A stretch of 64,000 nt of DNA from Paenibacillus_AM sp052180255 (GCF_052180255.1 NZ_CP197466.1:3596001-3660000), one strand, 5' to 3'. Numbered from the stretch's first letter, positions 18,041 to 26,816 are shown. Notes: generated by a model from the letters alone, not told the origin. A program made the numbers and translations.

Positions 18041-18868
18041 TTAGCTATTCATGCGTTGTTCAGCCTTGTTATAAGCACCGTGCCAAACAGGACCTACGAA
18101 GCGATTTAACGCAAATCCACCTTGAATACCTGCGGTAGTAAATTGCTTAGCCTTGGCAACTGCGGCTTTGACGGACATTCCTTTGGCTAATCCTGCAGCG
18201 ATAGCAGCAGCAAATGTGCAGCCTGCACCGTGATTATGATTCGTATCCAACTTCTCTGCTTCATACATCGTGAATTCAGTACCATCGAATAGCAAATCAA
18301 TGGCTTTCTCGTCTTCAAGCGCCTTACCGCCTTTAATGACAATGTTTTTAGCCCCGAGTTTGAATATTTTTTGGGCAGCTTCCTTCATCTCATCAATTGT
18401 GCTGACTTTACTCATACCTGCAAGCTGACCCGCCTCAAACAAGTTAGGCGTCACAATGGTTGCTCTTGGCAGCAGTAATTCAAGAATGGCCTGTCCATTC
18501 TCCGGTTGAACGACTTCATTTTCTCCTTTACATACCATGACAGGATCGATAACGACATTGGCAATATCGTGCTCATCAATAATCTTGCTCAAAAGCTCGA
18601 TCACTTCAACAGAACCAAGCATACCTGTTTTTAAAGCGTCCAGTTTGCCTCCGGATAAGACAGTTTTAATCTGCTGATGTACAAGCTCTGAATCAATTGG
18701 ATGAACTGCATGATGCCAGTTGTTATTCTCGTCCATCGTTACAATGGAGGTGATGGCAGAAAAACCAAAGGTTCCATATTCTTCAAATGTCTTAAGATCC
18801 GCTTGAAGTCCTGCACCGCCGCTGGAATCGGAACCTGCAACCGTCAATACTTTTCTTATGTTGGACAT
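18041..18868 (-). CDS. pdxK: Pyridoxine/pyridoxal/pyridoxamine kinase (PdxK, ThiD-like)
   Basis: A 275-residue ribokinase-fold enzyme. It opens KVLTVAGSDSSGGAGLQADL, the ThiD/PdxK signature, has VIDPVMVCKG, and the C-terminal N-H-G-A-G-C-T-F motif carries the anion hole and catalytic Cys typical of the B. subtilis PdxK type, as does the tail GPVWHGAYNKAEQR. It phosphorylates B6 vitamers to PLP. Lying directly downstream of the PLP-dependent decarboxylase gene, it may supply or recycle that cofactor (inference). Confidence 0.9.
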   Translation of the reverse strand: MSNIRKVLTVAGSDSSGGAGLQADLKTFEEYGTFGFSAITSIVTMDENNNWHHAVHPIDSELVHQQIKTVLSGGKLDALKTGMLGSVEVIELLSKIIDEHDIANVVIDPVMVCKGENEVVQPENGQAILELLLPRATIVTPNLFEAGQLAGMSKVSTIDEMKEAAQKIFKLGAKNIVIKGGKALEDEKAIDLLFDGTEFTMYEAEKLDTNHNHGAGCTFAAAIAAGLAKGMSVKAAVAKAKQFTTAGIQGGFALNRFVGPVWHGAYNKAEQRMNS

Positions 18869-18895
18869 ATCTGTCTCTCCTTAGGTGGATAAAGA

Positions 18896-18930
18896 GGAAT
18901 GCGTAACAACTAAAAACAGTTACGCATTCC
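18896..18930 (-). terminator. Intercistronic hairpin between tdc and pdxK
   Basis: GGAATGCGTAAC/GTTACGCATTCC perfect 12-bp stem with an 11-nt loop; downstream tail TCTTTAT is only weakly T-rich. It may lower readthrough into pdxK-nhaC or protect the tdc mRNA 3' end. Confidence 0.6.
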
Positions 18931-18941
18931 AACTTTATTAT

Positions 18942-20819
18942 TTATTCATTCATTTCGTACATGTAGATTTTTTCAAGTTTCTGTTGAATTGCTTTTTCAA
19001 TTTTACCTGCATATTCTTCGAATGTTGCAGCGTCATGCGCATATGGAGATAGTGCACAAGCACGAAGGATAGTGACTTTGCCAGCACGGTTCCATTCTTG
19101 CTCGGTGAATCCGAGACTCTTCACGAATTCCAGTGGGCTGTGGCCGTAGTCCGGAATAGCAAAGTCCGTATGGGAAGTAATAAATTCATTGCTGTACAAA
19201 CCGCCTTTAACGTAAGAAGCATAATCGAAGAAGTCATGGTTCAGTTTGTTCATCTTCGTCAGATCAGTGTTGCCTTCTTCGTTAAATACATAGTCAACCA
19301 TGTTGAAGTCAGGTTTAGTCAATGGATGAAGTGTAATGACTTTGTCATTAACATTGAATTTTTTGCCCTTCAGGAAGTTGTAGAAGCGATAAGCGCCCTC
19401 GATGCTTGCACCCATTAACTTGCCATATCCCGTTACGTTCAGCGGCAATACTTTATGGGCTGTCCATACAGCAGCTGCTGTTGCGCCTGCTTTGGAGCCT
19501 TCAAGGATATACGCACCAAGCAGTGCAGGAATATCTGCGCCTTTTTCAAATACATAAGTTGCGAAGTAAGAAATCGCTTCACGCATTCTGATGTCGCGGA
19601 TTGCAATCGCACCAGCAGAGTAAGGAATGTAACCCATTTTGTGAGGGTCAATGGTTACGGATTCTGCTTTGCTAATGGCTTTAAAGGAATTGTATATATC
19701 TTCAGTAAGCCATTCGTCTTTCAGCGTCATATCTGTAAAGATATTGTATTTTTTAAACACCTCATCAATTTTGTTGTACTCGATAAATTCATCATTTTCA
19801 TCGAGGAAGATTGCACGAGCATAACCGCCATATGCAGCATCGATGTGAACGTAATAGTAGATGCCTTCTTTAGCAAGTTTTTCACGCAGTTCGATGATTT
19901 TGTGAATATGGTCAATTTGACCTTCTTCTGTACTTCCCACGACACCGACAACACCCAGAACTGGAATGTTCTGTGCAGCCAGCTCACGAATACGTGCTTC
20001 GAGCTTCACAATATCCATGCGGTATTCGCTGTCAACATCGATAGCTTCAACTTGATCTAGACCGATACCGATAATATCGCCGGCTTTCAACCATGAATAG
20101 TGTTTGGTTTGTGGAATGAGCCATTTACCAAGTTTTTGAAGATTATTGCCACCGCGAGCGGATTTAGCTTTAATTTCATCCATTTGGTCAGCGAGTTTTT
20201 CTGTAAGTTCCATGATTTCTTCCGTGGACATGTTCAGCAATTCCCATTCGGATTTGCCTGGAACAGCCTCAGGCGCAACTTCTTTGATAGCCAGTGGAAG
20301 AGATTTGATATTACGTGCATACCAGAGTCCTTCCAAGTTAGCGATTGAACCATCCGCACAAATGTGGCCCCAGCTTTCGCCTGCTTTGTAGCTCATCATT
20401 TTAGCAAGTTCATGACCAACTTCTTCTTCCATTTGCGACGTGCCTGGAGAGGACTCATAAGCCACGTTATTACCGTTCCAAAGCATTGCTGCTGTATAAG
20501 CCATGATGGCTGGCATCAAGGTTTCGGAGTTCATATGTCCCCAGAAACGTCCTGCTGTATGCCATGGCAGCGATTGGGAACGAAGTTTGGAAGACAATAC
20601 GTTAAATACGCTGCGTACATGATCGGCTGTATCTTGGAAGCTCTTTGAACTTTTATCGAATGGCGTAATTACTGGCAAGTCTTGTGGTTGGTAATTTTGA
20701 CGCCAGCCCACATGCTCGTCTACGACCTTGAGCAGCACCTCTTTAAACAGATCGACGTTTTCGCCTTTAGAGCCAAGGAACAATGCTTTGAGGTTAATAT
20801 CTGGGATTTGATAGTTCAT
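18942..20819 (-). CDS. tdc: Tyrosine decarboxylase (PLP-dependent, group II)
   Basis: A 625-residue enzyme, the size of the Enterococcus and Lactobacillus tyrosine decarboxylases (about 620-626). It turns L-tyrosine into tyramine and CO2 with use of a proton. Stretches typical of those enzymes are visible: VDEHVGWRQNYQPQDLPV, GRFWGHMNSETLMP, WNGNNVAYESSP and PQTKHYSWLKA with the stacking His (H240). The PLP Lys is K394 in TIDPHKMGY, and D327 in HIDAAYGG pairs with the pyridine N. FEKGADIPALLGAYILEGS is the usual substrate loop. Substrate preference for Tyr over Phe is inferred from the overall match. Confidence 0.92.
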   Translation of the reverse strand: MNYQIPDINLKALFLGSKGENVDLFKEVLLKVVDEHVGWRQNYQPQDLPVITPFDKSSKSFQDTADHVRSVFNVLSSKLRSQSLPWHTAGRFWGHMNSETLMPAIMAYTAAMLWNGNNVAYESSPGTSQMEEEVGHELAKMMSYKAGESWGHICADGSIANLEGLWYARNIKSLPLAIKEVAPEAVPGKSEWELLNMSTEEIMELTEKLADQMDEIKAKSARGGNNLQKLGKWLIPQTKHYSWLKAGDIIGIGLDQVEAIDVDSEYRMDIVKLEARIRELAAQNIPVLGVVGVVGSTEEGQIDHIHKIIELREKLAKEGIYYYVHIDAAYGGYARAIFLDENDEFIEYNKIDEVFKKYNIFTDMTLKDEWLTEDIYNSFKAISKAESVTIDPHKMGYIPYSAGAIAIRDIRMREAISYFATYVFEKGADIPALLGAYILEGSKAGATAAAVWTAHKVLPLNVTGYGKLMGASIEGAYRFYNFLKGKKFNVNDKVITLHPLTKPDFNMVDYVFNEEGNTDLTKMNKLNHDFFDYASYVKGGLYSNEFITSHTDFAIPDYGHSPLEFVKSLGFTEQEWNRAGKVTILRACALSPYAHDAATFEEYAGKIEKAIQQKLEKIYMYEMNE

Positions 20820-20875
20820 GTTGAGTACCTCCGTATAATAGTATTTATGATAAAAAGCTTATTCTGTGATATTTT

Positions 20876-22282
20876 TCACTTAAGTTTCCAACTTGGCTTC
20901 TTGAATTTGTAAATGATTAGAGCAATGCTTATCATAACAACGGTCGCTACAACTTGATAAATGATATATCCTGTTGATTGGCTTGGAGCAAGAATGGATG
21001 GTGGAATCAAGCTGACTGTCAAAGTAATGGCAACACTAAACAGAGACAGCAGTGAAACGAACCACATCAAACCATTCCCTTTGTTACCGAGGCGGAACGG
21101 TCTTTCCATATCTGGCATTTTATAACGCAACCGAATAGCTGATATTGCAATCAATGCGTATACGATACAGTACAGGATGGTTGTTGTAATTGTAATGATA
21201 AGAAAGGCACTGTTAACATCAGGAACAACGATATATAAAACCGATACTAATGAGATGACAATTGCTTGAATCAGAACGAACGTAATTGGAATACCTTTAC
21301 TTGTTCTCTTTTGGAAGAAAGGTGGCAAGTTTCCTTCATCTGCGACTTTGATCATCGACTTACTTGGGCCAAGTACCCATGCGCTAAGCTGTACCAAGAC
21401 GCCGATCATGATCATCAAAGAAATTATATTTACAAAAATGGTTGGAATGCCTAAATCCTGACAGAAAATCATAAATGGCTGTGTAATATTTGCGAGTTCA
21501 ATCTTGCCATTAGGAATAGCGTTGGATACAGTCAAACCTGCAATCAGATTAAAAATAACAAGCAATATTACAGAAGCAATAACCGCAATCGGATAGTTGC
21601 GTTTTGGATTTTCAATGTTTTTTGCATGTACTGAGGAGATCTCAACACCTGCAAAGATAAAGATGATACCGGATAAATATGCCAAGCTTCCCAAATTGCT
21701 TAGATCCGGCAGCAAGTCACTTGCCTTAAAGTTACCCAAGTAGTTATCAGGCTGAATGCCGTGTTTCAACATATAGATGACGCCAAGCACTACTAGAAAG
21801 AGAAACGGAATATATACCCCGATAATAGCCCCCCAGTTGCCCGCAATCTTGACCATATCGAACTTCAAGTTCAATAAGGTAACACCCCAGTAAGAAATAA
21901 GAATAACTGCAAATATAAAGTAGTTATTCGAAGATAGTTCATGAGCGTCAATGACATATCCTAGTAGTATGCCTACGGTCGAAGCGACCATAACCATTCC
22001 GAAGAACATTTGTACCCATAGGAGCCACGAAGTAACAAACCCCCATTTTTCACCCAGTGCGTTTTTAACCCAAACCTGCGGGCCTCCCTCTTCCGGGAAT
22101 CCTGTTGACAGCTCCGCAGACATCAATGCAATTGGAAGTGCAAACAAAATTGCTGCAACCAGCATGTAGAAAATTTGTGTCCACCCGGTCATGGATAGCG
22201 TCGGTACACTACGTACAGTACCGAAGAATGCCATCGTAATACCAATTAAACCGAACAGTGTCAATTTTTTTGAATTGGCCAT
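20876..22282 (-). CDS. tyrP: APC-family amino acid permease, likely tyrosine/tyramine exchanger
   Basis: A 468-residue transporter with 12 predicted helices. ITMAFFGTVRSVPTLSMTGW is helix 1 of the glutamate/GABA-antiporter branch of the APC family, followed by ELSTGFPEEGGPQVWVKNALG, also typical of that branch. Position 56 bp before the decarboxylase gene suggests that it takes up tyrosine and exports tyramine, as TyrP does in lactic acid bacteria; this is inference by neighbourhood and family. ATG 22282 follows AAGGATGG; an in-frame ATG 10 codons earlier is less well placed. Confidence 0.88.
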   Translation of the reverse strand: MANSKKLTLFGLIGITMAFFGTVRSVPTLSMTGWTQIFYMLVAAILFALPIALMSAELSTGFPEEGGPQVWVKNALGEKWGFVTSWLLWVQMFFGMVMVASTVGILLGYVIDAHELSSNNYFIFAVILISYWGVTLLNLKFDMVKIAGNWGAIIGVYIPFLFLVVLGVIYMLKHGIQPDNYLGNFKASDLLPDLSNLGSLAYLSGIIFIFAGVEISSVHAKNIENPKRNYPIAVIASVILLVIFNLIAGLTVSNAIPNGKIELANITQPFMIFCQDLGIPTIFVNIISLMIMIGVLVQLSAWVLGPSKSMIKVADEGNLPPFFQKRTSKGIPITFVLIQAIVISLVSVLYIVVPDVNSAFLIITITTTILYCIVYALIAISAIRLRYKMPDMERPFRLGNKGNGLMWFVSLLSLFSVAITLTVSLIPPSILAPSQSTGYIIYQVVATVVMISIALIIYKFKKPSWKLK

Positions 22283-22422
22283 AGTCCATCCTTCTTTCTC
22301 TCTATTATCCATCTTCCTAATTCTTCCAATTCATGAATAAGATATGAATTATCACTTAAGGAATACAACTGATGTGTTATGAGACCACCGCCTTGTTCTT
22401 ATGACAGAAATTCTATAAAAGT

Positions 22423-22436
22423 GTTAATCGATTAAC
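22423..22436. promoter_or_regulatory. 14-bp perfect palindrome at the tyrP promoter
   Basis: GTTAATCGATTAAC lies 10 bp downstream of the -10 box, over the expected transcription start region. That is a typical repressor site. It is not a good cre match. The cognate regulator is not in this window. Confidence 0.55.
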
Positions 22437-22446
22437 TTTCACCGCC

Positions 22447-22476
22447 AGTATACGCCTTATTTTTTTGTTCTGTCAA
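22447..22476 (-). promoter_or_regulatory. Sigma-A type promoter of the tyrP-tdc-pdxK-nhaC operon
   Basis: Minus-strand TTGACA (22471-22476), 18-bp spacer, TATACT (22447-22452). The leader before the tyrP start is about 160 nt. Confidence 0.7.
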
Positions 22477-22887
22477 TGCGTTTTAAAACCCCGTTACACA
22501 AGGATTTTCAGATTTTTTCCAGAATCTTATTAATAAGCACTTTAAAGGTTTTGCCACTTCATCAACGAACGCTTTAAATGATTTACGCTTTTATGGGGCA
22601 AAGCATTCTCCGGAAAAAGTAATGAATAATAATAAATTATATCGAATATTTATAAATTCTCTTTTCACTTTGAAGATCTCGTTGGCTTCACGTTAACTAT
22701 AAAATAGAAAGGTCTTCATTTGACCAAAAAGAATACTTATACATGCAGGGGAACATGTCTGTTTGTTCATAGAACCGCAACAGATCTAACAAAAATAGTA
22801 ATATCCACCCTTTCTTCTAATATCTTGAATTTAGGTTCAACTTCCGAACGTAAACCCACTCGAAATACGAAGGTTAAAAATTGGAAG
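22477..22887. other. AT-rich intergenic region between the Rep remnant and tyrP
   Basis: About 400 bp rich in A and T with no open reading frame I trust. It may be leftover plasmid-type DNA, given the Rep remnant next to it. I see no regulator gene in it. Confidence 0.4.
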
Positions 22888-22939
22888 AAAAAATAAAAAA
22901 GACTGATTTTCAGCTGTCTTTTCAGCTCAAAAATCAGTC
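22888..22939 (-). terminator. Strong terminator after the Rep remnant
   Basis: A long stem, GACTGATTTT...AAATCAGTC with an inner GCTG/CAGC, is followed by T6 and a further T-rich run. It insulates the decarboxylase operon from upstream transcription. Confidence 0.8.
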
Positions 22940-23013
22940 CTATTGTTATGAAAATTACACATGTTTTTGTGATTGATGTCATAGCGAAAACCGAGGAAAA
23001 ATGGATGATTTCC

Positions 23014-23685
23014 TTAATTTTTTATTCCAGGATGCCACTGTATCATGAAATCAAATGCACAGTTGGCAACTACATCATTTGTATCATATTTACTCAAGTC
23101 ATATTCAATCCCTGGATACAAGTAATCCATCTCTTCATTTAACAATCTACTATATCCTACGAGTCTGCGTGCAGCAAGCTGCCCGTCGCTTTCGGCTTGG
23201 ATTCGATCTGGTTCATTCAGCAATCGGATTAAGCCTTGCTCCATTTTACAGGTAATATCCTGCTGATTGCATTTTCCATTTAAGACATTCACACTCACCG
23301 ACAAGTTATTTTCAGGGTCCATATCGAGCGCCTTCTGCCATAGTGATAGCCATTCACCATACTTGATATAGTATCGGCCTTGAAAATAACTCTTAATCGT
23401 CGGCACAAGAATATGAATTGTCGGATGGTATACTTCTTCCTCTTTCTTGATGTTCAGCATGCGATAATAGCCCAATGTTGCCTGCTTCACACTCTTATAC
23501 TTAAACAATCGATTGAGTCCGATCAGCATACGATCCAGCTCTTCATTAATCTTCTCACATGCAACATGTCTCAGTCCTAATTCAATGATGAGCCAGTTAA
23601 CTTGCTTGCTTTGGTTCACTCTCGATATTAAACGATGATTAAAATATGCTAGTTGAAGTGATCTTCTCCACGATGATCCCGGCAT
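23014..23685 (-). pseudogene. Truncated rolling-circle plasmid replication protein (Rep_1, pUB110/pC194 type)
   Basis: A 223-residue ORF with the Rep_1 pattern: SSWRRSLQLAYFNHRL, RLFKYKSVKQATLGYYRML, YHPTIHILVPTIKSYFQGRY, EWLSLWQKAL and, later, AARRLVGYSRLLNEE. The N-terminal third, including the Cys pair just before WRRS, is missing. The metal-binding HUH motif is damaged: residue 89 is Thr where the family has His (HPTIH, not HPHxH). It still has ATG with GGAGGCGAGG upstream and may be translated, but it is unlikely to start replication. It sits between tyrS and tyrP. Confidence 0.75.
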
Positions 23686-23713
23686 CCCTAATCCTCGCCT
23701 CCATTCTTAGAAA

Positions 23714-23740
23714 GAGAAAGCTGATAAATCAGCTATTCTC
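23714..23740 (-). terminator. Hairpin terminator overlapping the tyrS stop
   Basis: AGCTGAT/ATCAGCT stem with outer GAG/CTC pairs, followed by a TTTC-rich tail on the minus strand. Confidence 0.6.
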
Positions 23741-24998
23741 CCAGTTTCACGAGGTTGTAACTCTTTTTACCCTTGCGAATAATGATGAATCGTCCACCGA
23801 AGGAGTTGGCCACTGTAACGTCCATATCCAAGTCCGTTACTTTCTCTCCATTCATTGAAATAGCTCCATTTGTAATGTCTTCACGCGCTTGACGCTTGGA
23901 TGGTTCAATTCCCAATTCAACGAGCCAGTCTACAATATTTTTGGCTTCCTTGGAAGCATGGAATGTAGGCATATCCTTGAAGCCTTGTTCGATTTCGTCC
24001 GCTGTCAGTGACTTAATGTCGCCGCTGAACAATGCTTCTGTAATCTTTTGTGCTTGAATCAACGCTTCTTCGCTGTGCACGAACTTTGTCATTTCTTCAG
24101 CGAGTACACGTTGTGCTTCGCGTTTATGAGGCTCTGTCTGCACCTTCAATTCCAATGCGTCGATCTGTTCTTTCGTTAAGAACGTGAAGAATTTCAGGTA
24201 TCTAATTACATCGCGGTCATCCGTATTTGCCCAGAACTGGTAGAACTCGAACGGAGTCGTCTTTTTCGGATCAAGCCAGATGGCACCACCGGCTGTTTTA
24301 CCAAATTTTGTACCGTCCGCTTTTAACATCAACGGAATTGTTAAGCCGAATGCTTTAGCTTCTGACCCTTCTTTTTTACGAATCAGATCAAGACCACTTG
24401 TAATGTTGCCCCACTGATCCGCACCGCCGATTTGCAATTGGACATCTTCATTCTTGAACAAATGATGGAAGTCCATAGACTGAAGAATTTGGTAGGAGAA
24501 CTCGGTAAAGGAAATTCCCGAATCCAAACGGCTTGCTACGATGTCTTTCGCCAGCATCGTGTTGACGCTGAAGTTTTTCCCGTAATCACGAAGGAAATCC
24601 AAGATTGTAAGGTTATGCGTCCAATCGAAGTTGTTCACCATGCGAAGACCTGTGTCTCCCTCGTTAACGAATAGCTTCTTCATTTGCGCTGTCAACGCAT
24701 CTACATTCTGCTGTACTTGTTCCATCGTCTGCAACGTACGTTCTGTTGTACGGCCGCTCGGATCGCCAATTGTCCCGGTTGCTCCACCTATCAAGATAAC
24801 GGGACGATGTCCTGCAAGTTGAAATCGTTTCATCATCATAAAAGGAATCAAGTGGCCAATATGCATACTGTCACCCGTAGGGTCAACACCGCAGTATAAT
24901 GAAATCGACTTCTCGTTTGTTAATTTACGTAAACCTTCTGCATCTGTCTGTTGATTAATAGCATCGCGCCATTCCAATTCATCAATAATGTTCATCAT
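23733..24998 (-). CDS. tyrS: Tyrosyl-tRNA synthetase
   Basis: A 421-residue class I synthetase. The HIGH motif is H46-I-G-H49 in DSMHIGHLIP, and the KMSKS-equivalent is KFGKT in ADGTKFGKTAGGAIW; the C-terminal part carries the S4-like RNA-binding domain (GIEPSKRQAREDITNGA). It charges tRNA-Tyr. A tyrosine T-box lies upstream. In enterococcal tyramine loci a tyrS gene opens the cluster; here it may be that copy or the housekeeping one, which the window cannot settle. ATG 24998 and ATG 24995 both fit the GGAG site. Confidence 0.96.
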   Translation of the reverse strand: MMNIIDELEWRDAINQQTDAEGLRKLTNEKSISLYCGVDPTGDSMHIGHLIPFMMMKRFQLAGHRPVILIGGATGTIGDPSGRTTERTLQTMEQVQQNVDALTAQMKKLFVNEGDTGLRMVNNFDWTHNLTILDFLRDYGKNFSVNTMLAKDIVASRLDSGISFTEFSYQILQSMDFHHLFKNEDVQLQIGGADQWGNITSGLDLIRKKEGSEAKAFGLTIPLMLKADGTKFGKTAGGAIWLDPKKTTPFEFYQFWANTDDRDVIRYLKFFTFLTKEQIDALELKVQTEPHKREAQRVLAEEMTKFVHSEEALIQAQKITEALFSGDIKSLTADEIEQGFKDMPTFHASKEAKNIVDWLVELGIEPSKRQAREDITNGAISMNGEKVTDLDMDVTVANSFGGRFIIIRKGKKSYNLVKLGE

Positions 24999-25054
24999 TA
25001 TAGTTCAGCTCCTTGGTCAATTTTTTGATTATATGTTTAAATTGTGATTAGAAA

Positions 25055-25320
25055 ACAAAAAAAATCGTACCTAGTCTGTTATAGACATAGGGACGATTTA
25101 TTAACCGTGTTACCACCCAAATTGTATTAATAACGCTGCAGCCGCTATTAATACCACTCTCGGCAATGATATCGATTGCCAATCCGCTTAGCGTTACCTA
25201 AGTACCTCCAGAGTGTAATTCGCAACATTTGTGTGTGCCAGGTCGCATCAACCCCTGGCTTTCTGAGTCAGTGACAAATATACTACTTCGCTCTTTCATC
25301 GTGTTAACTAATATTAGATT
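25055..25320 (-). ncRNA. Tyrosine-specific T-box leader of tyrS
   Basis: On the minus strand the conserved T-box GGGTGGTAACACGG (25104-25118) is followed by a terminator (AATCGTCCCTA.../TAGGTACGATT with T8, 25055-25099). Stem I elements lie at about 25200-25310, and the specifier loop GAATTACAC shows TAC, a tyrosine codon, at 25215-25217. Uncharged tRNA-Tyr would pair with both and favour the antiterminator, raising tyrS when tyrosine is short. Confidence 0.92.
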
Positions 25321-25327
25321 ATGGACA

Positions 25328-25356
25328 ATCATAGTAGTATTAAATTGATTTGTCAA
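25328..25356 (-). promoter_or_regulatory. Sigma-A promoter for the T-box/tyrS transcript
   Basis: Minus-strand TTGACA (25351-25356), 17-bp spacer, TATGAT (25328-25333), close to the start of stem I. Confidence 0.75.
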
Positions 25357-25440
25357 CACCAAAATCATGAAAGATGAAAAAAGGCCTTACAAAAGTTCGA
25401 TGAACTAATGAAAGGATGATTCTGAAAAAATGAATCTTTC

Positions 25441-25724
25441 GATGTGTTGAACCTCGTTCTAGTAGGCTCAATCTGGCATGTCATGCTAATTAATCTGCTT
25501 ACCGCTTTTGTTGCGCTGACGCTCGGCATACTGCTATCGACTTTCGCCTCATCTGAATTTCAGATGATCCAGTTCATCCCGCTCGTCGTCGTTCCGCAAG
25601 TGTTCTTCTCCGGGATCTTTCCGCTGGATAATATGGCGACTTGGCTGCAATAATTAGGCAGAATCATGCCACTATACTACGCTGCTGAAGCGCTTAAGGG
25701 GATTATGTACAAGGGATACTCTTG
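25441..25724 (+). pseudogene. Fragment of an ABC-2 exporter permease gene
   Basis: The + frame reads LNLVLVGSIWHVMLINLL..., closely matching residues 226-322 of the permease at 6372-7418, including FASSEFQMIQFIPLVVVPQV. An in-frame TAA at 25651 replaces an Ala codon, then the match goes on (LGRIMPLYYAAEALKGIMYKGY). There is no 5' part, start site or 3' end. Many third-position changes show that this is an old relative rather than a recent copy. Confidence 0.85.
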
Positions 25725-25777
25725 ATTTGAATTTAATGTTATTTTCAATCCATTAGACAAAATAAAGAAATCATCAT

Positions 25778-25912
25778 TTAAAAATTCAATATATTCTTGC
25801 TGCAAATTGATCTTTTTAGATGCAAATATTGTTCATAATAATACCATATTCTAGGTCTAATTTGTCTATGTACACCAAGTTTTGGGTATTCCTCCTGCCA
25901 CGTTGTTTTCAT
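25778..25912 (-). CDS. Possible 44-residue ORF, unidentified
   Basis: On the minus strand ATG 25912 opens a 44-codon frame (start MKTTWQEEYPKLGVHR, then RPRIWYYYEQYLHLKR) ending at TAA 25778. The composition looks protein-like, rich in Tyr, Trp and Arg, but there is no good ribosome site and no family that I know. It may be a remnant, like its neighbours. Confidence 0.25.
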   Translation of the reverse strand: MKTTWQEEYPKLGVHRQIRPRIWYYYEQYLHLKRSICSKNILNF

Positions 25913-25961
25913 CTACATCCATTTTAACGTGGAACAGACCCTATATCCATTCTCACCTCTA

Positions 25962-26816
25962 TTATATGATTCTCCGGAATCGCCCAACAACCTCGGCGGT
26001 ATCCACAATGTTAATGAATGCTTTCGAATCCAGTTCAAACACTCGCTTTCGTAGTGACGGCAATTCGTAACGGGTGGTCACAGTCATTAGCATCGATTTT
26101 TCTTTATGGCTGTAACAACCGTATGCATTAATCATCGTCACACCATGCGAAAATTTGATGAGCTCTTCGGCCATCAGGTCTTTTTCTTCCGTCACAATGA
26201 ACGCCGTCACCTTCATGTGCTGAACATGAATCATATCAATTCCCCTGCCCTTCACATAGATCGAGAGCATGGAGTAGAATGCGACATTCCAACTATCAAG
26301 AAAGCCAAGCACAACAACAATGGATGAATTAAGCACCGATAACACGTTACCCAAGGGGAAGTCACGCTTTTTGGTCATAATAAATCCGATAATATCAAAA
26401 CCACCCGTCGATCCCCCAACACGTAATGAGTAGCCGACGCCGATGGAAATAATAATTCCTCCTACGATCGCCGCAATGATCGGGTCTGTCGTCACTTCAT
26501 AGGCGGGTATGAATTTCAAAGCAATCGTCGTAGCTAGTACCGAAGTTAAGCTAAGTAAAATAAACTTTTTACCAAGAGAAATATACCCCCATATAATCAA
26601 AGGCAGGTTCAGTATGAAGTACGTCAGAGAAACATCCCAACCAACCACATAATTCGCAATCAACGCAAGACCTGGTATCCCCCCGCTTAGTAGATGATGT
26701 GGCGTCAGAAATAGCTGAATTCCCGCCCCTACAAGCAATCCGCACACAATTGTAATCATAACATCATAAGTAAAACTCACCCACCGAGCTTTGGCAGGCC
26801 TTGACTGAAAATTCAT
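25962..26816 (-). CDS. yitT: YitT-family membrane protein (DUF2179 C-terminus)
   Basis: A 284-residue protein with about five membrane helices (residues 15-180) and a cytoplasmic DUF2179 domain (about 200-284, HVQHMKVTAFIVTEEKDL...). LLSGGIPGLALI and GGSTGGFDIIGFI are the paired glycine-rich family motifs. The family is common in Bacillales and its substrate is not known. GGAAGGGAATT lies before ATG. Confidence 0.88.
   Translation of the reverse strand: MNFQSRPAKARWVSFTYDVMITIVCGLLVGAGIQLFLTPHHLLSGGIPGLALIANYVVGWDVSLTYFILNLPLIIWGYISLGKKFILLSLTSVLATTIALKFIPAYEVTTDPIIAAIVGGIIISIGVGYSLRVGGSTGGFDIIGFIMTKKRDFPLGNVLSVLNSSIVVVLGFLDSWNVAFYSMLSIYVKGRGIDMIHVQHMKVTAFIVTEEKDLMAEELIKFSHGVTMINAYGCYSHKEKSMLMTVTTRYELPSLRKRVFELDSKAFINIVDTAEVVGRFRRII

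Noticed and set aside
19455..20060. A 201-codon + strand frame over tdc
   Set aside because: It is antisense to the decarboxylase, is Cys/Phe-rich as such mirror frames usually are, and has no start site.
22423..22436. The palindrome as a CcpA cre site
   Set aside because: Spacing around the central CG does not match the cre consensus; an extra base is needed.
22767..22982. A 71-codon minus strand ORF upstream of tyrP
   Set aside because: It runs across the strong terminator at 22888-22939, has low-complexity Phe/Leu composition and no ribosome site.
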